A DNA stretch of 64,000 nt from Pseudofabraea citricarpa (GCA_029641185.1 JAPWGK010000007.1:62001-126000); one strand, 5' to 3'; positions 1 to 10,400 are shown, counted from the first letter of the stretch. The notes: a model not told the origin generated them from the letters alone. Numbers and translations: made by a program.

Positions 1-416
1 TTTCCATATTCAGATATATGGTCAGGGCAATTCTTGAATATGGTTAGCTGACATACTACACCCATAATTAGTTCGCAGGCACAAATATCGGTACCACCAT
101 CTTGCTCTCCCGTGTGATACAAGAATGGGAAGATATCCACACCGCCAACGGGATTCCGATTAGCGATCGAACATTCTGGGGCACGGTGTACGGCATGGCA
201 CTCGGTGTCAATTACGGTGCCTTTAGTACAGCTTTCAGCGCGTCGTTAGCTGGTCTATTGTGGCGAGATATACTTGCGAGAAAACACATTCACGTCCGGC
301 GTCTCGACTTTGCTAGCGTGAATCTTCCCATCATCGCTATTGCCATGGCTGTCGGATGTGCTGTGCTTATTGGTCAGGTGTATATTATTAGAGATAATAC
401 CCCTTACAAGACATGA
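1..416 (+). CDS. 3' end of an anion/arsenite-permease-like membrane transporter (partial)
   Basis: Only the last exon or two of this gene lie in the window. The terminal exon runs from about 79 to the stop at 416, after an intron that ends in TTCGCAG at 78. Its donor is probably the GT at 21, which would restore a Gly codon. The exon opens with GTNIGTTILLSR and continues with a small-residue-rich stretch (GVNYGAFSTAFSASLAGLLW), then a final hydrophobic helix (about 24 residues, IIAIAMAVGCAVLIGQVY) and a short polar tail. The GTNIGTT..L motif followed by a GxNxGAFxxxFSASLAG block is typical of the C-terminal half of ArsB/NhaD/CitM-type ion transporters, which sit in the plasma or vacuolar membrane. 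The substrate cannot be told from this fragment. The 5' part is outside the window, and the short upstream exon at 1-20 is uncertain. Confidence 0.6.
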
Positions 417-1358
417 GAATCATCTCGTCATCATAAAGAAACTAGAATTTCTACACATCTCATGAAGTCTCAGCTCGCTTAATTAAAACGCTACCCCCTA
501 TTGCTAATTTTATAAAGAGATTTTGCAAGAAAGAGCGAACACTAAAGTAAATACTCTAGCAACAATAGCTAGTACCGAAAGAGTGGAGAGAATGAGAAAT
601 GATGGCCCGGAGGGCTGAGCACCTCAAAACAGGGTGGGATCTCCATTGAGGAGATACGATACGCCTCCAACCTTGAGCTTGGTGGGTGGGTTCGTTGTAA
701 TAGAATTTTAGAACGCATCTTCCCTTTAGCTTATCCGCATAAGAGAATTTGTAAGTGAGCCGATACATCACACAGTATGATTTAGCGAATCTTACAATTA
801 AAATGCTTCAGATGCTTTAATTATAGTTGGTGGGTGAACTTTTATATATTATAAGGGAAATTCCTAGACTTACCAAAATAGACACGTAAATGCCGATATA
901 TAACCAAATAACCGTAAATATAAGTTCGATAAGGTGTTATCAGAATATTAGGGCCGGACAGTGAGTGGTCTTTGCATGTATGCTGTGTAACCCCTTTCAG
1001 CTCGCAGCTCGCAGCCTCGACCTCTTCTTATTTTATCATCGCACAGTGAGTGGTCTTTGCATATATGCTGTGCAGCCCCTTTCAGCTCGCAGCTCGCAGC
1101 CTCGACCTCTTCTTCTTATTTTAGCATCGCACTGGCTATCTGCAGTCATACTGCCGCCCATATTCCCATCTTTATAGTATAGGTCTACTTCATCTCAGGT
1201 CTAGATAAAGCTCTCCGTTGTAAGCACTGCGGATAAAGGCAGCAAGCTGTTCTATGTGATCTTGTGTAAGGTTTCTACTCGCTGCAGTCAGCCGTTATTG
1301 ACAAGAAGCCTCGATTCAGATTTCCGCCTTCCAAAATCCCCTCCTTACGCTCGAAGAT
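417..1358. other. Intergenic, AT-rich, upstream of the NLR gene
   Basis: No gene is supported here. The stretch is AT-rich apart from 600-680. It holds the tandem duplication at 961-1132 that is listed separately. The last 200 bases before 1359 contain a pyrimidine-rich stretch typical of a fungal promoter/5' UTR. Confidence 0.6.
961..1132. repeat. Two-copy ~86 bp tandem direct repeat
   Basis: Copy 1 spans 961-1045 and copy 2 spans 1046-1132. Both begin GTGAGTGGTCTTTGCAT and end in CATCGCAC(A). They differ at about five single positions plus one small length difference in the TTCTTCTTATT part. Each copy also contains an internal CAGCTCGCAGCTCGCAG mini-repeat. The junction is direct, with no spacer. 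The repeat lies about 230 bp upstream of the NLR start codon, so it could be part of its promoter or leader. No coding role is seen. Confidence 0.9.
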
Positions 1359-4300
1359 ATGTCTGGTGTTGAGGCTGCACTTGTTCTGGGTGTGATATCT
1401 TCGATTATCGCAATCATAGACGGGACCAATAAGGTCTACGACACAGTTACAAATGCAGAAGGTCTTCCAGCAGCTTTCAGCGAGGTCGCAAATCGGCTAC
1501 CGATGGTCAAAGCCATTCTCGGGTCCGCGAAAGAACAAGTAGATAGCGGAAGGGTCGACGCATCAACATGCGAGGCGATAACTTTTGTAGTCAAGGCATG
1601 CGAGAATAAAGCGAAGAGGCTTGATGATGTTTTTCACAAGGTTCTACCGTCCGATGATGCCTCAGCAGTAGGTCGATATGTCAAAGCTATAAAGACGCTA
1701 GGAAAGGGTAGCCGTGTGGAGGTTTTGATGAAGGGCATGCTGGAAGATTTGCAACTTCTAGCGAATAATCAGTCGATGGGAGTTATCAAATCCAATAAAG
1801 CTAAACAGATCACGAAGGCTATTGAGGATATCTCAAAGATTGAACCATCCGTGCCGGAGTCTGAGTTTCAAGAGGCATCTTTCGCAAACAATCAGTTCGG
1901 GAGTGGGCCGATGACAAACTATAACGTTCAAGGAGACCAGTATACACAGACAAATAGCGGCCCTGGAAAATCCTTTCAAGGCTCTGGTATGACTTTCAAT
2001 TTTGGTAAGGACGATTGAAAGGATCGAGGTGGACTATTTTATTAACGATGTATGGTAGAAAATGAGCAAGTAAACAATCAAGGTTTCAACGCAATGACAC
2101 AAAACTTTTACACGTCACAGAGCGTCCTGAGTAAGTCCCCTTGAAATGTGCCTCAAAATTCGTTCCTCTGAACTGAACCAACGTCATGCTAAATTATAAA
2201 TGTATTTCAGGTGATGCCGACAAGAATACAGCCCGCGAAGATAGTATGCTACCTTGTGGACCTTTTTTTAAGTCGTCAATCTAATAGATGCAGAAGTTCT
2301 ATATGACCTTGAATTTGACGGCATGAACGAACGATACGATGACATTTCACAAGCTCACAGACAGACCTTCTGGTGGATTTACGAGAGGCCAGAATTAAAA
2401 TTTGTTGAGTGGCTCCGAGGTGGGAAGGGGACATATTGGATCAGTGGCAAAGCAGGAAGTGGGAAGTCTACTTTGATGAAACTCCTTTACGAAGATCCCA
2501 GAACGCACGATCTCCTCCCCAGAGACACCTCTAATACCTTGGTTGCTGGTTTCTTTTTCCATGATCGTGGAGAGAACCCGTTACTGAAGTCACAGGAAGG
2601 ACTTTTTCGCGCAATCATATACCGCATACTTGCCAATTACCCACAACTGATACCAATCGCTCTACCAAAATACTGGGAGGCAACAAAATATGACCATACG
2701 ACCGTAGCCAGATCCCTCAACAGATCAAGCTGGCTGTTGGCAGAGCTGAAAGCAGCATTTAAAGCAATTGTCACCCAGCAGGTGGTTAACTTGCGCCTTT
2801 GTCTAATAATTGATGGGCTTGATGAATTCTCAGGTAATGATAAAGATCTTATTGACACATTGACAGATCTTTCTAATCCAGCACATTCAATGGCTCGTAT
2901 TCAGCTGTGCATTTCGAGTCGTCCCGAGGTGATATTTGAAAAGACGTACTCGCAATTCTGGCATCTTAAAATGCAAGAACTGACTGCAGAAGACATCAAT
3001 ATATATGTGACAACAAAGTTCAACGAAGATGATGAGCTCAAGAACCTAGTTCTTGAAGATCCTATCACCTCGAATCAGATCAAGGAGGAAATCCTAAGCA
3101 AGGCAGAAGGGGTAAGTATGAATTCATTTGAAAATTAACATAATTGCCTTCTTTTTCCCTGTTTATACATATCATCGGAGTATTTTCAAATCGCTGATCC
3201 TGCGTATAGGTTTTCTTGTGGGTGACCTTAGTGGTCAGCTCCCTTGTTGAGGGTTTGGAGTACGCCGATAACTTGCAATCCCTCCAGAGGCGTTTAAAGG
3301 CACTCCCAGCTGGTTTAAAGCCGCTTTTCAAACGCATGATCGAAGAAATCGACCCATTATATCACGAAGAAGCTGCTCTATTGTTCGAAATGGTTCAATG
3401 TGCTTCTCTGCCCCTCTCTCCGCTGGCAGTATACTTTACTCATGAGAAGCCAAATATTGCACCATCAAAAAAAGATGTCATTTCCGACTCAGAGATACAA
3501 AAGTGGCACTGCATAGTTGCGAAACGATTAAAAGCTCGTAGTGCAGGTCTTATTGAAATGACCTCCGCTCAATCACACAAATATATGGATTCTTCCAAAG
3601 AGCAGACCACTCCCTGGCAACCTTCCAAGGTTCAATACCTACACTTGACTGTGAAGGAGTTCTTCGCTTCGGAACAACTACCGGCATGGATATCGGAAGA
3701 AAAAGCCAAAGGGCTCTTTAATCCTCATACTAAGATTGTTGCTTCTTGTCTGCAGCAATTTCGCGCCACTGGCTCACTTCATCTATACGACTACAGAAAA
3801 GAGATCAAAGAACCCTACCAATTAGGAAGTTATGTGGATGCAACTAATGATGGTATTATCTTCATGATCATTTCACACGCAGTTCAAGTCGAACACAGTA
3901 CTCGTACCTCGCAGCTAGCGTACCTGGATGAACTTGACGAACTGGTCCTCTATTTTGCATCCTTATCTCCCTTGCCTTCAACTGAAGACAAGTATGCGCA
4001 CGCAATTCAACAGTTGCATTGGACAGCTCGTCGCTACAATGATTGGGCCGAGCCAGAAGGCTGGTGTAGTGATTACCTATCCTACTTAATCACCATCGGG
4101 ATGACACAAACTGTAATCAACAAACTTAACAATGGCTACAGGCCTAGCATGAAATCTGGGAGGCCACTGTTGCTCTATGCTACGACTAGCTTACCGCCAG
4201 ATTATGCCATCGGGGATATAGAACGAGATACCGTTGACCCCGAGATGGTCGAAGCACTCTTGCAGAGGGATTGTAACCCGAATAAACCTTTTCTCTCTCT

Positions 4301-4799
4301 ATATGAGCATGATATTCGTGACGGAGGTACGACGAGGACAGTCTGGGAATCTGCTCTTCTCCAATTGTGGCAACGATTCTGCACCTCGTACGCCAAGACT
4401 GCTGATTCCAGGTGGTATCACCAGCAGCTGAAACAAAATGACCAAGCAACACATAACTTAATGCTAAGATGGCTTAAGACAGTCAAGATTTTTCTTGATT
4501 ATAATGCAGATTCGACGGTCTTTGTAATCGAAAGTAGTAAAAGCAACAGAGAATCCTCGAGGTTCAAAAGATCCGCACTCTTCATCTTCAATAAAGTGTT
4601 TTCTGATTTTAACCACCCACTAGTTACAACTATTCGAAATTTGATGATTTCAAATGGCGCAAAAGAAATCGAGGAAGATCTTTATGCTCTAGAGAGTCGC
4701 AATAAAGATAATTACACCGTGGAGAGTCATAAGGGGGTTGTAAGACATTTACCTTCTATCAGCAAAGCTTTTAAAAAGTGGAAGGGAAAGAGGGTGTAG
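1359..4799 (+). CDS. SesA-NACHT NLR (STAND) protein, spliced
   Basis: Preferred model: exons 1359-2004, 2059-2130, 2211-2243, 2288-3111 and 3210-4799, giving 1054 residues. Residues 1-150 match the fungal SesA/NACHT-associated N-terminal helical domain (VLGVISSIIAIIDGTNKVYD). Residues 173-240 are Gly/Asn/Gln-rich. The NACHT follows, with Walker A GKAGSGKST at 304-312, Walker B LIIDGLDEF at 423-431 and ISSRPE at 459-464. The AEGVFLWVTLVV motif is rebuilt by the 3112-3209 intron. The C-terminus shows no clear WD40 or TPR repeats; two stretches (VEALLQRDCNP and VKIFLDYNADS) look like worn ankyrin repeats. Such proteins act as intracellular non-self or heterokaryon-incompatibility receptors. Alternative model: a SesA-only gene at 1359-2018 and a separate NACHT gene starting at ATG 2052, 33 bp apart. 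The first intron (GTAAGG...GGTAG, 54 nt) joins in frame and removes the TGA at 2016, which favours one gene. There is no frameshift. Confidence 0.8.
1875..2130 (+). other. Gly/Asn/Gln-rich linker, possible amyloid-signalling-like segment
   Basis: Before the 2005-2058 intron the protein reads NNQFGSGPMTNYNVQGDQYT and then a second Gly-Ser-Phe unit ending SGMTFNF. After the intron it reads NNQGFNAMTQNFYTSQ. Both sides share the pattern NNQ-G-MT-N, so the segment looks like a repeated short polar motif. Fungal NLRs and their partner effectors are known to carry short Gly/Asn/Gln amyloid motifs next to SesA- and NACHT-type domains (for example the sigma type). Assigning this segment to a named motif class is inference; no profile was run. 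Confidence 0.45.
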
Positions 4800-5194
4800 A
4801 AGAGAATAATAAACAAACCTTGAATTTGCCAAACTTTTGATTACAAGTTTCCGTGAGACAAAGCATTATGTCAAAATACGAACCACATGCAGCTTTAAAC
4901 ATAATAATCAAAAGTCAAAATTAGATGGTGCGGTGTGAAAGAGATATTAATCATTATTATCTACCAAAGACTTTTCTAATACCCTCTCGTATGAGTAGCA
5001 TTAGATTTTAACTTGTTAGATATTCTTAGCTAGCGTGGTAGGCATAATTTACATTAGCTCGCGGTGTAGTGTAGTGCCATTTAGTACGTCGCGTAAAAAC
5101 GCGGTCTGCAAAATTTAGCAGCAAGGTCTGCCAGCTACCTATTTATTTCTACACCTTTACAACAGCAAACTTCAACTCTCCAGTTTTACAACAC
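4800..5194. other. Intergenic, AT-rich
   Basis: No gene is seen. The stretch carries the 3' flank of the NLR gene and the promoter/leader of the DUF3669 gene, including a CAACA-rich leader typical of fungal 5' UTRs. Confidence 0.6.
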
Positions 5195-6259
5195 ATGCAC
5201 TTGAAGTATTCAACAAACAACACAACTCACAAATATACTACATCACAACCACCAAGAATGGAACCCACCACGGACAGTACCACAAGCGAGGCCACAAACA
5301 GCACCACAAATGGTACATTCCGACGTATTGGCCAAGGATTCTGTGGAACTGTCTGGGCGCCACAAACGGAGACTGAAAACCCTTCTTATGCCATGAAACG
5401 CGAAGATGGCGGACCAGGCAGATCACTATACAACGACTACATGATGCACCAAAAGGTCATCCAAGGCCTATCTACCAGCCAACCCAAAGTCTGCGTGCCT
5501 GCTTGCCACCGATATGTCCAAGCTGATGATCACACTTGGTGGCAAGAACAACTGTCAAGATTCCCCAAGGACTTCCAAGTCTCCTGCAATGTGCTCATCA
5601 GCGACCGCATCCCACCGTTTCCCGAGGCAGTGCGGAATAAGATTATCGACAAGTATTGTCCAGAGCCACTCAGATCATCAATCAAGACATCAGAGCCAGA
5701 TCAGGATTGTCTAATCCGCCCATATCTGGGACGAAGGCGTCGTCTGGTACAAAGGTCGAGGTTCCAGGCATTCAGCCTCCGCAACTATCCTCTGCACGTT
5801 GACCAAATGGAAGAGCTGGGACTAGATCAAATCCTCTACGCAAGAATCATGGCAGAAACGCTCGCCGACTTGTATTGGAGAGCAAACGTTGATGCGAACG
5901 ATGTGGAATTTGTGCTCGCTCCACCGAGGGAGAGCCACACGGTGCAACTCCGAGGACATAGAGCGAATCCAACGACTATCCAGTCAGACATCTTGAGGGA
6001 ACACGTTGTCTGGATTTTGGACTTTGACTGCTGCAAGCATATGCCCTTGGATGAAATGGGTGTGGAGCAGGCGGTGGTGGCTTTTTACAAGAATGATCCT
6101 TTCTACCCGCGTCCAGGACGTGATGATATCAAGGATCAGACACTTTGGAACGAGTTCAAGGATCGATTTCTAGAAGTGAGCGAGACTATATTAGGTCAGG
6201 GAAGCCTGGAGGCTCATCTACCGCAACTGTGGGTAGATTTGGTTGAGAAACGAGGTTAA
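5195..6259 (+). CDS. DUF3669-family protein (kinase-like fold suggested)
   Basis: This is an intronless 354-codon frame. An in-frame ATG at 5258 (MEPTTDSTT, with a better start context, CAAGAATGG) would shorten it by 21 residues, and I cannot exclude that start. After a Ser/Thr-rich N-terminus of about 40 residues, the motif RRIGQGFCGTVWA resembles a glycine-rich nucleotide-binding loop. It is followed by MKREDGGPGRSLYNDYMMH, a hallmark of the fungal DUF3669 proteins, often called zinc-finger proteins although no zinc motif is visible here. Further family-like blocks are YARIMAETLADLYWRANVDANDVEFVL at about 220-246 (key residues MAETLA and DVEFVL), and WILDFDCC near 273, with a metal-site-like DFD. 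Molecular function is unknown. This family is expanded in many Pezizomycotina. It lies downstream of and co-oriented with the NLR, but nothing in the sequence links the two. Confidence 0.8.
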   Translation: MHLKYSTNNTTHKYTTSQPPRMEPTTDSTTSEATNSTTNGTFRRIGQGFCGTVWAPQTETENPSYAMKREDGGPGRSLYNDYMMHQKVIQGLSTSQPKVCVPACHRYVQADDHTWWQEQLSRFPKDFQVSCNVLISDRIPPFPEAVRNKIIDKYCPEPLRSSIKTSEPDQDCLIRPYLGRRRRLVQRSRFQAFSLRNYPLHVDQMEELGLDQILYARIMAETLADLYWRANVDANDVEFVLAPPRESHTVQLRGHRANPTTIQSDILREHVVWILDFDCCKHMPLDEMGVEQAVVAFYKNDPFYPRPGRDDIKDQTLWNEFKDRFLEVSETILGQGSLEAHLPQLWVDLVEKRG

Positions 6260-6734
6260 GTTTTGCAAGATTTTGTAGCAGTCTCCTCGCTTAAGTTCGG
6301 GTGTCAGGGAAAGAACCTTCGCAAGGCAGCTAAATCAATCTACCTTGGCGTTGGTTGAGTTTTATATAATAAGCATAGCCATCCTCCAATGTTTCTGTGA
6401 TGTCTGGGGGAAGGGGGGAGCATAATTCTTATTGAACTGGCTAGCTCTTTATATAATAATAGCTTACATTTACTTACTGTACTAATTATATACATATATC
6501 TGAATTTATAGAGCGGTGTGATTTTTGTATTCTAAATGAAATCCCCCCAAGTCCTATATTAGTCTCAATTTTTTGCTGTCATGTCTTATTAAAGTGATTA
6601 ATCACATTCTTCCGGACCAAGTAGACATCAATACTGTTCGTTGGTCTGCCCCTTTCTCAAGTGTAAATTTAACGTCATGATTTGCCAGCTTCTACGAAAT
6701 TACGCACGTATGTCGCCGGTCTATCTCTACTTCC
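6260..6734. other. Convergent intergenic region, AT-rich
   Basis: This is the 3' flank shared by the DUF3669 gene (plus strand) and the protein kinase gene (minus strand). It contains AT-rich polyadenylation-like stretches (around 6450-6500) and no frame I can support. Confidence 0.6.
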
Positions 6735-8019
6735 CTAATCAACTGACCAGTCTGAGTCATATCCAGAGGTCCCCTTTACCCAAGGGTGTTGCAAAGCTTC
6801 CCTGGCACTTGGCCTCCTCAACGGGTCAACAACCAGAAGACTCTCAATAAAGTCGATGCATTCTGTCTCAATAGGCCCTTCCACCTTTTCCAGTTCCTGT
6901 CGAAGGCTGCCTACATTTATGAATCTCTCTTCTAGGCCAGTCTTGGGATGAACAAATGTCCCGGTTTCAAAATACCCAGCAAGAGCAAATTCATCGACGA
7001 TATCCGTTTTGGAAGGGTCTGGGTTTCCAATTGGGCCAACTAGTCGCATCAGTTTGGCAATGCACCAGTGCTCGGTTAGATCCTCGACAATCTTGTCGGC
7101 TGGTCCGAATATAGTTCTCCCAGCCAGCCAGTGTGCTAACTAAACTTCGTATTAGACGCGGAAGTGCGTACAGGAGTACAGCGAGACTTACTGTTACACC
7201 CAGACTCCAGATATCAGCCTTGGGAGTTATTGGGATATCTTTCCAAACCTCTGGAGCGCGAATGACAACTCCCTACGAAGGCAGACGCGTTAACTTCTCC
7301 CATTGACATGCACAGATGCATCTGATGACGATTTGTATCTTACCTGGTATCGAGTTTTTGACATCGGACCAGCTGGCATCACTGATGACAAGTCAATTTC
7401 TGAACTGGAGACGGTTTTGGTTCTGCTTTGAAGAACCTACAATTCCCCAGATCTCCAAGCTTTACGATCGGTGAGGGACCATCCACTCCTGATAAAAAGA
7501 CATTATTCGGGTTTACATCTGTATGCACTCCTCCCTCGGCATCCAAGACCACCAAGGCCTCAAGTACCGCCCGTGTCACTATGCGAGGTAGTTCTGAGCC
7601 TGACCGGAACGGCTCTGAAGGTAGTTGCCACATATCTGTATCCATCCATTCGAATACCATGCATTGGGGTTGCGGATGACCCTGGTAGGATGAAGACTCA
7701 TCGTGTCCGATGAGGTCGAGCATGGAGCGGATAAAGGGGGACCGGGCGATATTGTCAAGCGTATAATTATGGAGTTCACGGTTATATTGCGTTTTGCTGA
7801 GGTCAGCAGGGAAGTGCTTGATGACGGCTCTAGGTGGAAATTAGCTGATAAAAGATGGTGTAATCAAGGAAGGTTGTTTTACAGCTGTGCTGGTCGGATT
7901 AGATGCGGTTGCTCAAATGGCACGACTTTAGCTTGGAAAACCGTCGGGGCTTTGAGGACACGGGTGATATGATAGGAAGCTACACGGCCTCTTAAGATCT
8001 GGCCAACTGATAAAGACAT
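6735..8019 (-). CDS. Divergent protein kinase, 349 aa
   Basis: Spliced minus-strand exons are 7883-8019, 7441-7829, 7344-7381 (38 nt), 7192-7272 and 6735-7139. The protein is almost only a kinase domain. AVIK places the beta-3 lysine at residue 50. The catalytic loop is HTDVNPNN at 148-155, with HTD instead of HRD and Asn instead of the usual lysine two residues after the aspartate. The metal motif is DLG at 172-174, RAPEVW runs from 193, and the C-lobe DPLRRPSAREALQHPW fits the usual end of a kinase. HTD plus DLG is seen in fungal SRPK-like families, but the assignment is loose. The 7382-7440 intron is essential: without it a frameshift appears in the activation segment. The start MSLSVGQ is supported by the same start in the partial copy at 10168-10289. 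Because the catalytic-loop lysine is missing, activity may be reduced or atypical. Confidence 0.82.
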
Positions 8020-8740
8020 AGTCAATCTTGACGCTCCAATGGTGGCGGTCGATACCAAACTTGGTTGGCATTTTGAGTAGGGACGTATATCATTTAAATA
8101 TTTGGCAAATACGATAACGCAAGCGCCATGAGGGTCTTGCTTGGTCGAAGCCACTATCGTCACGTGTATTTTGGTGGGCTTGGTTGCCGCACGGAGGTTC
8201 GAAACTTCAGTACGCGCGCGCATAAAAGCACCAAGGCACTGAATCGAAAGCATGGAAATTAACCCCTGAAGATTCGATGTTGGACGACCTCATAATACAA
8301 CTGGCTCACAGTATATTATTAGATTGTTTTCCCCACTGTCAGGCTCCTTTTGCCTGTACCCCAGTATCGGGAGGACACCAACATAATCTACGCAACCAGT
8401 ATGAAGTATCTGGGAATTATCCAACATAGCAACAAAATCTATCTAATATTATCCTAGCGTTAAAATACCCTGGGAAATGTAGTATTCATTGCTGCTTGGT
8501 ATGGTTTCAAGTAGAAGTCTTCCTGATGGAGCCATTGGATATGGGGATGAGCAACCTTTGGCATTGCATTTCTGATAATTCTTCCTCGGTTTCTGAATGC
8601 CCCCATTCTTCGTCTGGAGGACCTCTGAAATCTATAAAGTCTGGCCTCTCCAACACTTTCTATATTCAGTTTTCAACTTGAGCAAAGCTTCAACTTTGAT
8701 TATACCCCTCACATTTCAACTACCCAAGACTCTCGATAAA
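8020..8740. other. Divergent promoter region
   Basis: This lies between the minus-strand kinase and the plus-strand small gene. A TATA-like TCTATAAAGTCT occurs near 8630, about 110 bp upstream of the ATG at 8741. Long open frames in this stretch have no recognisable content. Confidence 0.5.
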
Positions 8741-9200
8741 ATGTCTGGTCAGCTATTAAAGCAATTTGCGTTCCCATCTGGAAGGAAAATGTCTGTGTTT
8801 CTGGCACAAACTGTTAATGATCAAGGATTCCGTCGTGCCGTAGATGCAATTGACCCAGGCGTCAAAGATGAGGTTGCACGGAAGGCGGAGGAGGCGCTGA
8901 AGAATCTGCATATTGTTCCTGCTCACATCCAGTCGCAAGTAGCCAGGCTTGTCCTTACGTAAGTTAGATGTCTTGGTCAATATCAGTACCTAAACTGATG
9001 GTCACTTCCCTTCAAAGCTCGCTGGATCACGAAAGTCCTAAAGATCCTACCAAGCATGCTACAGGCGTCCTCGAAACCGAGGAAGGTGGAGTTCTTGGCA
9101 AGATTCATATTGCATCCAATCCAGCGGATCAGCAGGTACACTACCCGTCTATAGTATCAAATACTAATGCTTATAACTATTACAGCCGATGCGCTCTTGA
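8741..9200 (+). CDS. Small hypothetical protein, ~116-120 aa
   Basis: I do not recognise this protein. The proposed exons are 8741-8959, then a piece starting at about 9018 (after an intron with donor GTAAGT and acceptor TTCAAAG) to 9135, then 9186-9200, ending DQQPMRS. The first exon encodes MSGQLLKQFAFPSGRKMSVF and an acidic/basic helix (DEVARKAEEALKNL). The second encodes a charged segment, HESPKDPTKHATGVLETEEGG, then VLGKIHIASNP. There is no signal peptide, membrane segment or cysteine motif. A TATA-like box and an A-rich leader ending AAAATG support a real promoter and start. The 3' end is uncertain: using the CAG at 9213 as acceptor instead gives a slightly different C-terminus. Confidence 0.5.
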
Positions 9201-10167
9201 GATATGACTTCAGGCAGAATCAGGGTAGCTACCTTGGGGAGTAGTTGAGTCATGGTCTAATAGACGGCCAAACAATGGGGATATATGTATGGCGATTATG
9301 ATTGGTTCAAATGATTTTGGCTTGGGTAGCGAGAGGAGTGCTTGCATATATCTTCTTTATACAGCAATGATCGTAAACAATCTGATTTGAATGTTTCATT
9401 TGGCCATCTAGAGTACTAATGCTCTACCTGACACAACTATAGGCAACTTGCTTACTCGTCTGTGAAGGTGACAAGGTGGGCTGCCAAGAATAGCAAGAGT
9501 CCACCAAATAACTATAACGCTTGTATATAACAGTGCAGGCTGGATGGCAAATGTTTCTTAGTCTATGTTGTACAGACCACTTGTTCAAGGATACGTAATT
9601 ATGTACACATGTTTCTCATAACCCTTAAGAGGCGAAAATAATTTTGCAGGTGTCTAGATAATTATCAACTCTGTTATCCTTAGTCACTCAGAAAAAACAA
9701 GTTAAGATCAGACGACGATCGCCCTGTTTTGGTGATGCAAGAATGAATTCTGGGTAGTAAATAATCTTATAAATACCGCGAGCAAATGAGAAAGTAAAAC
9801 AACTACTAATTACACTATCTATTCTTGCATCCCCTGGTAAGTTCCTTTAGCTCATCCATTGCTCAGATGTGCTAGAAATTTGAGTGTGATACAACCTGCT
9901 CGGTCTTCTTTAAGAACATGCTTAGATTGAGTCTTTGGAATCTACTCCGCGAAACTAAGGATACTGATAAAATCATCCACAAAACCAGGCAGAAATTTGA
10001 TGAGATAAGTAAAACTGCGATTATAGCAACATTGAATAGTGTCCATCTACTAATACTAGATTTCGGCAATTTCTTTGCCACATTCGGTTTTGATATACAG
10101 AGATTTTTCACATACATGAACCTGGTTTGACGACAGGCTCCTTTCTAACGAGTTGTATTAGCTAGTT
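9201..10167. other. Intergenic, AT-rich, no supported gene
   Basis: The stretch is AT-rich with stop codons in all frames. Small open frames near 9870-10130 on both strands show no domain, codon bias or splice logic. It is bounded on the right by the truncated kinase copy. Confidence 0.6.
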
Positions 10168-10289
10168 TACAAATATGGGTGCTCAAATGGCAAAACCTGA
10201 GCTTGGAAAACCGTCGGAGCTTTCAGAATCCGGATAATGCGATAGGAGGCCTCACGGCCTTTCAAAACCTGTCCAATTGCTAAGGTCAT
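10168..10289 (-). pseudogene. Truncated copy of the kinase first exon
   Basis: Read on the minus strand, 10289 to about 10168 encodes MTLAIGQVLKGREASYRIIR and then ILKAPTVFQAQVLPFEHPYL. This is a close paralogue of the first 40 residues of the kinase at 6735-8019 (MSLSVGQILRGRVASYHITR, VLKAPTVFQAKVVPFEQPHL). The DNA is also similar over about 110 bases. Immediately afterwards comes TAA, and no beta-3 lysine, catalytic loop or later exon follows in the next kilobase. It is therefore a 5' fragment, and the differences are mostly conservative, which fits a once-functional duplicate that lost its body. It keeps the same orientation as the intact gene about 2.2 kb away. Confidence 0.8.
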
Positions 10290-10384
10290 GATATATACAC
10301 TATCTCAGCTGATACATGATAGTTGAGGCAGATATAGTTACTGATTACCAAGGAACAAACAGGCGAGAGGGGCAAAAGAAAAAG

Positions 10385-10391
10385 AAAAAAA
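10385..10391 (-). terminator. Pol III T-run terminator of the 5S gene
   Basis: Ten bases past the 3' end of the 5S gene the transcribed strand carries a run of seven T, followed by further T-runs. This matches a pol III termination signal. Confidence 0.7.
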
Positions 10392-10400
10392 GCAAACAAA

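Noticed and set aside
7379..7450. Apparent frameshift in the kinase activation segment
   Set aside because: A 59 nt GTAGGT...ATCAG intron removes it and joins DLGN to LMPAGPMSKTRYQG in frame.
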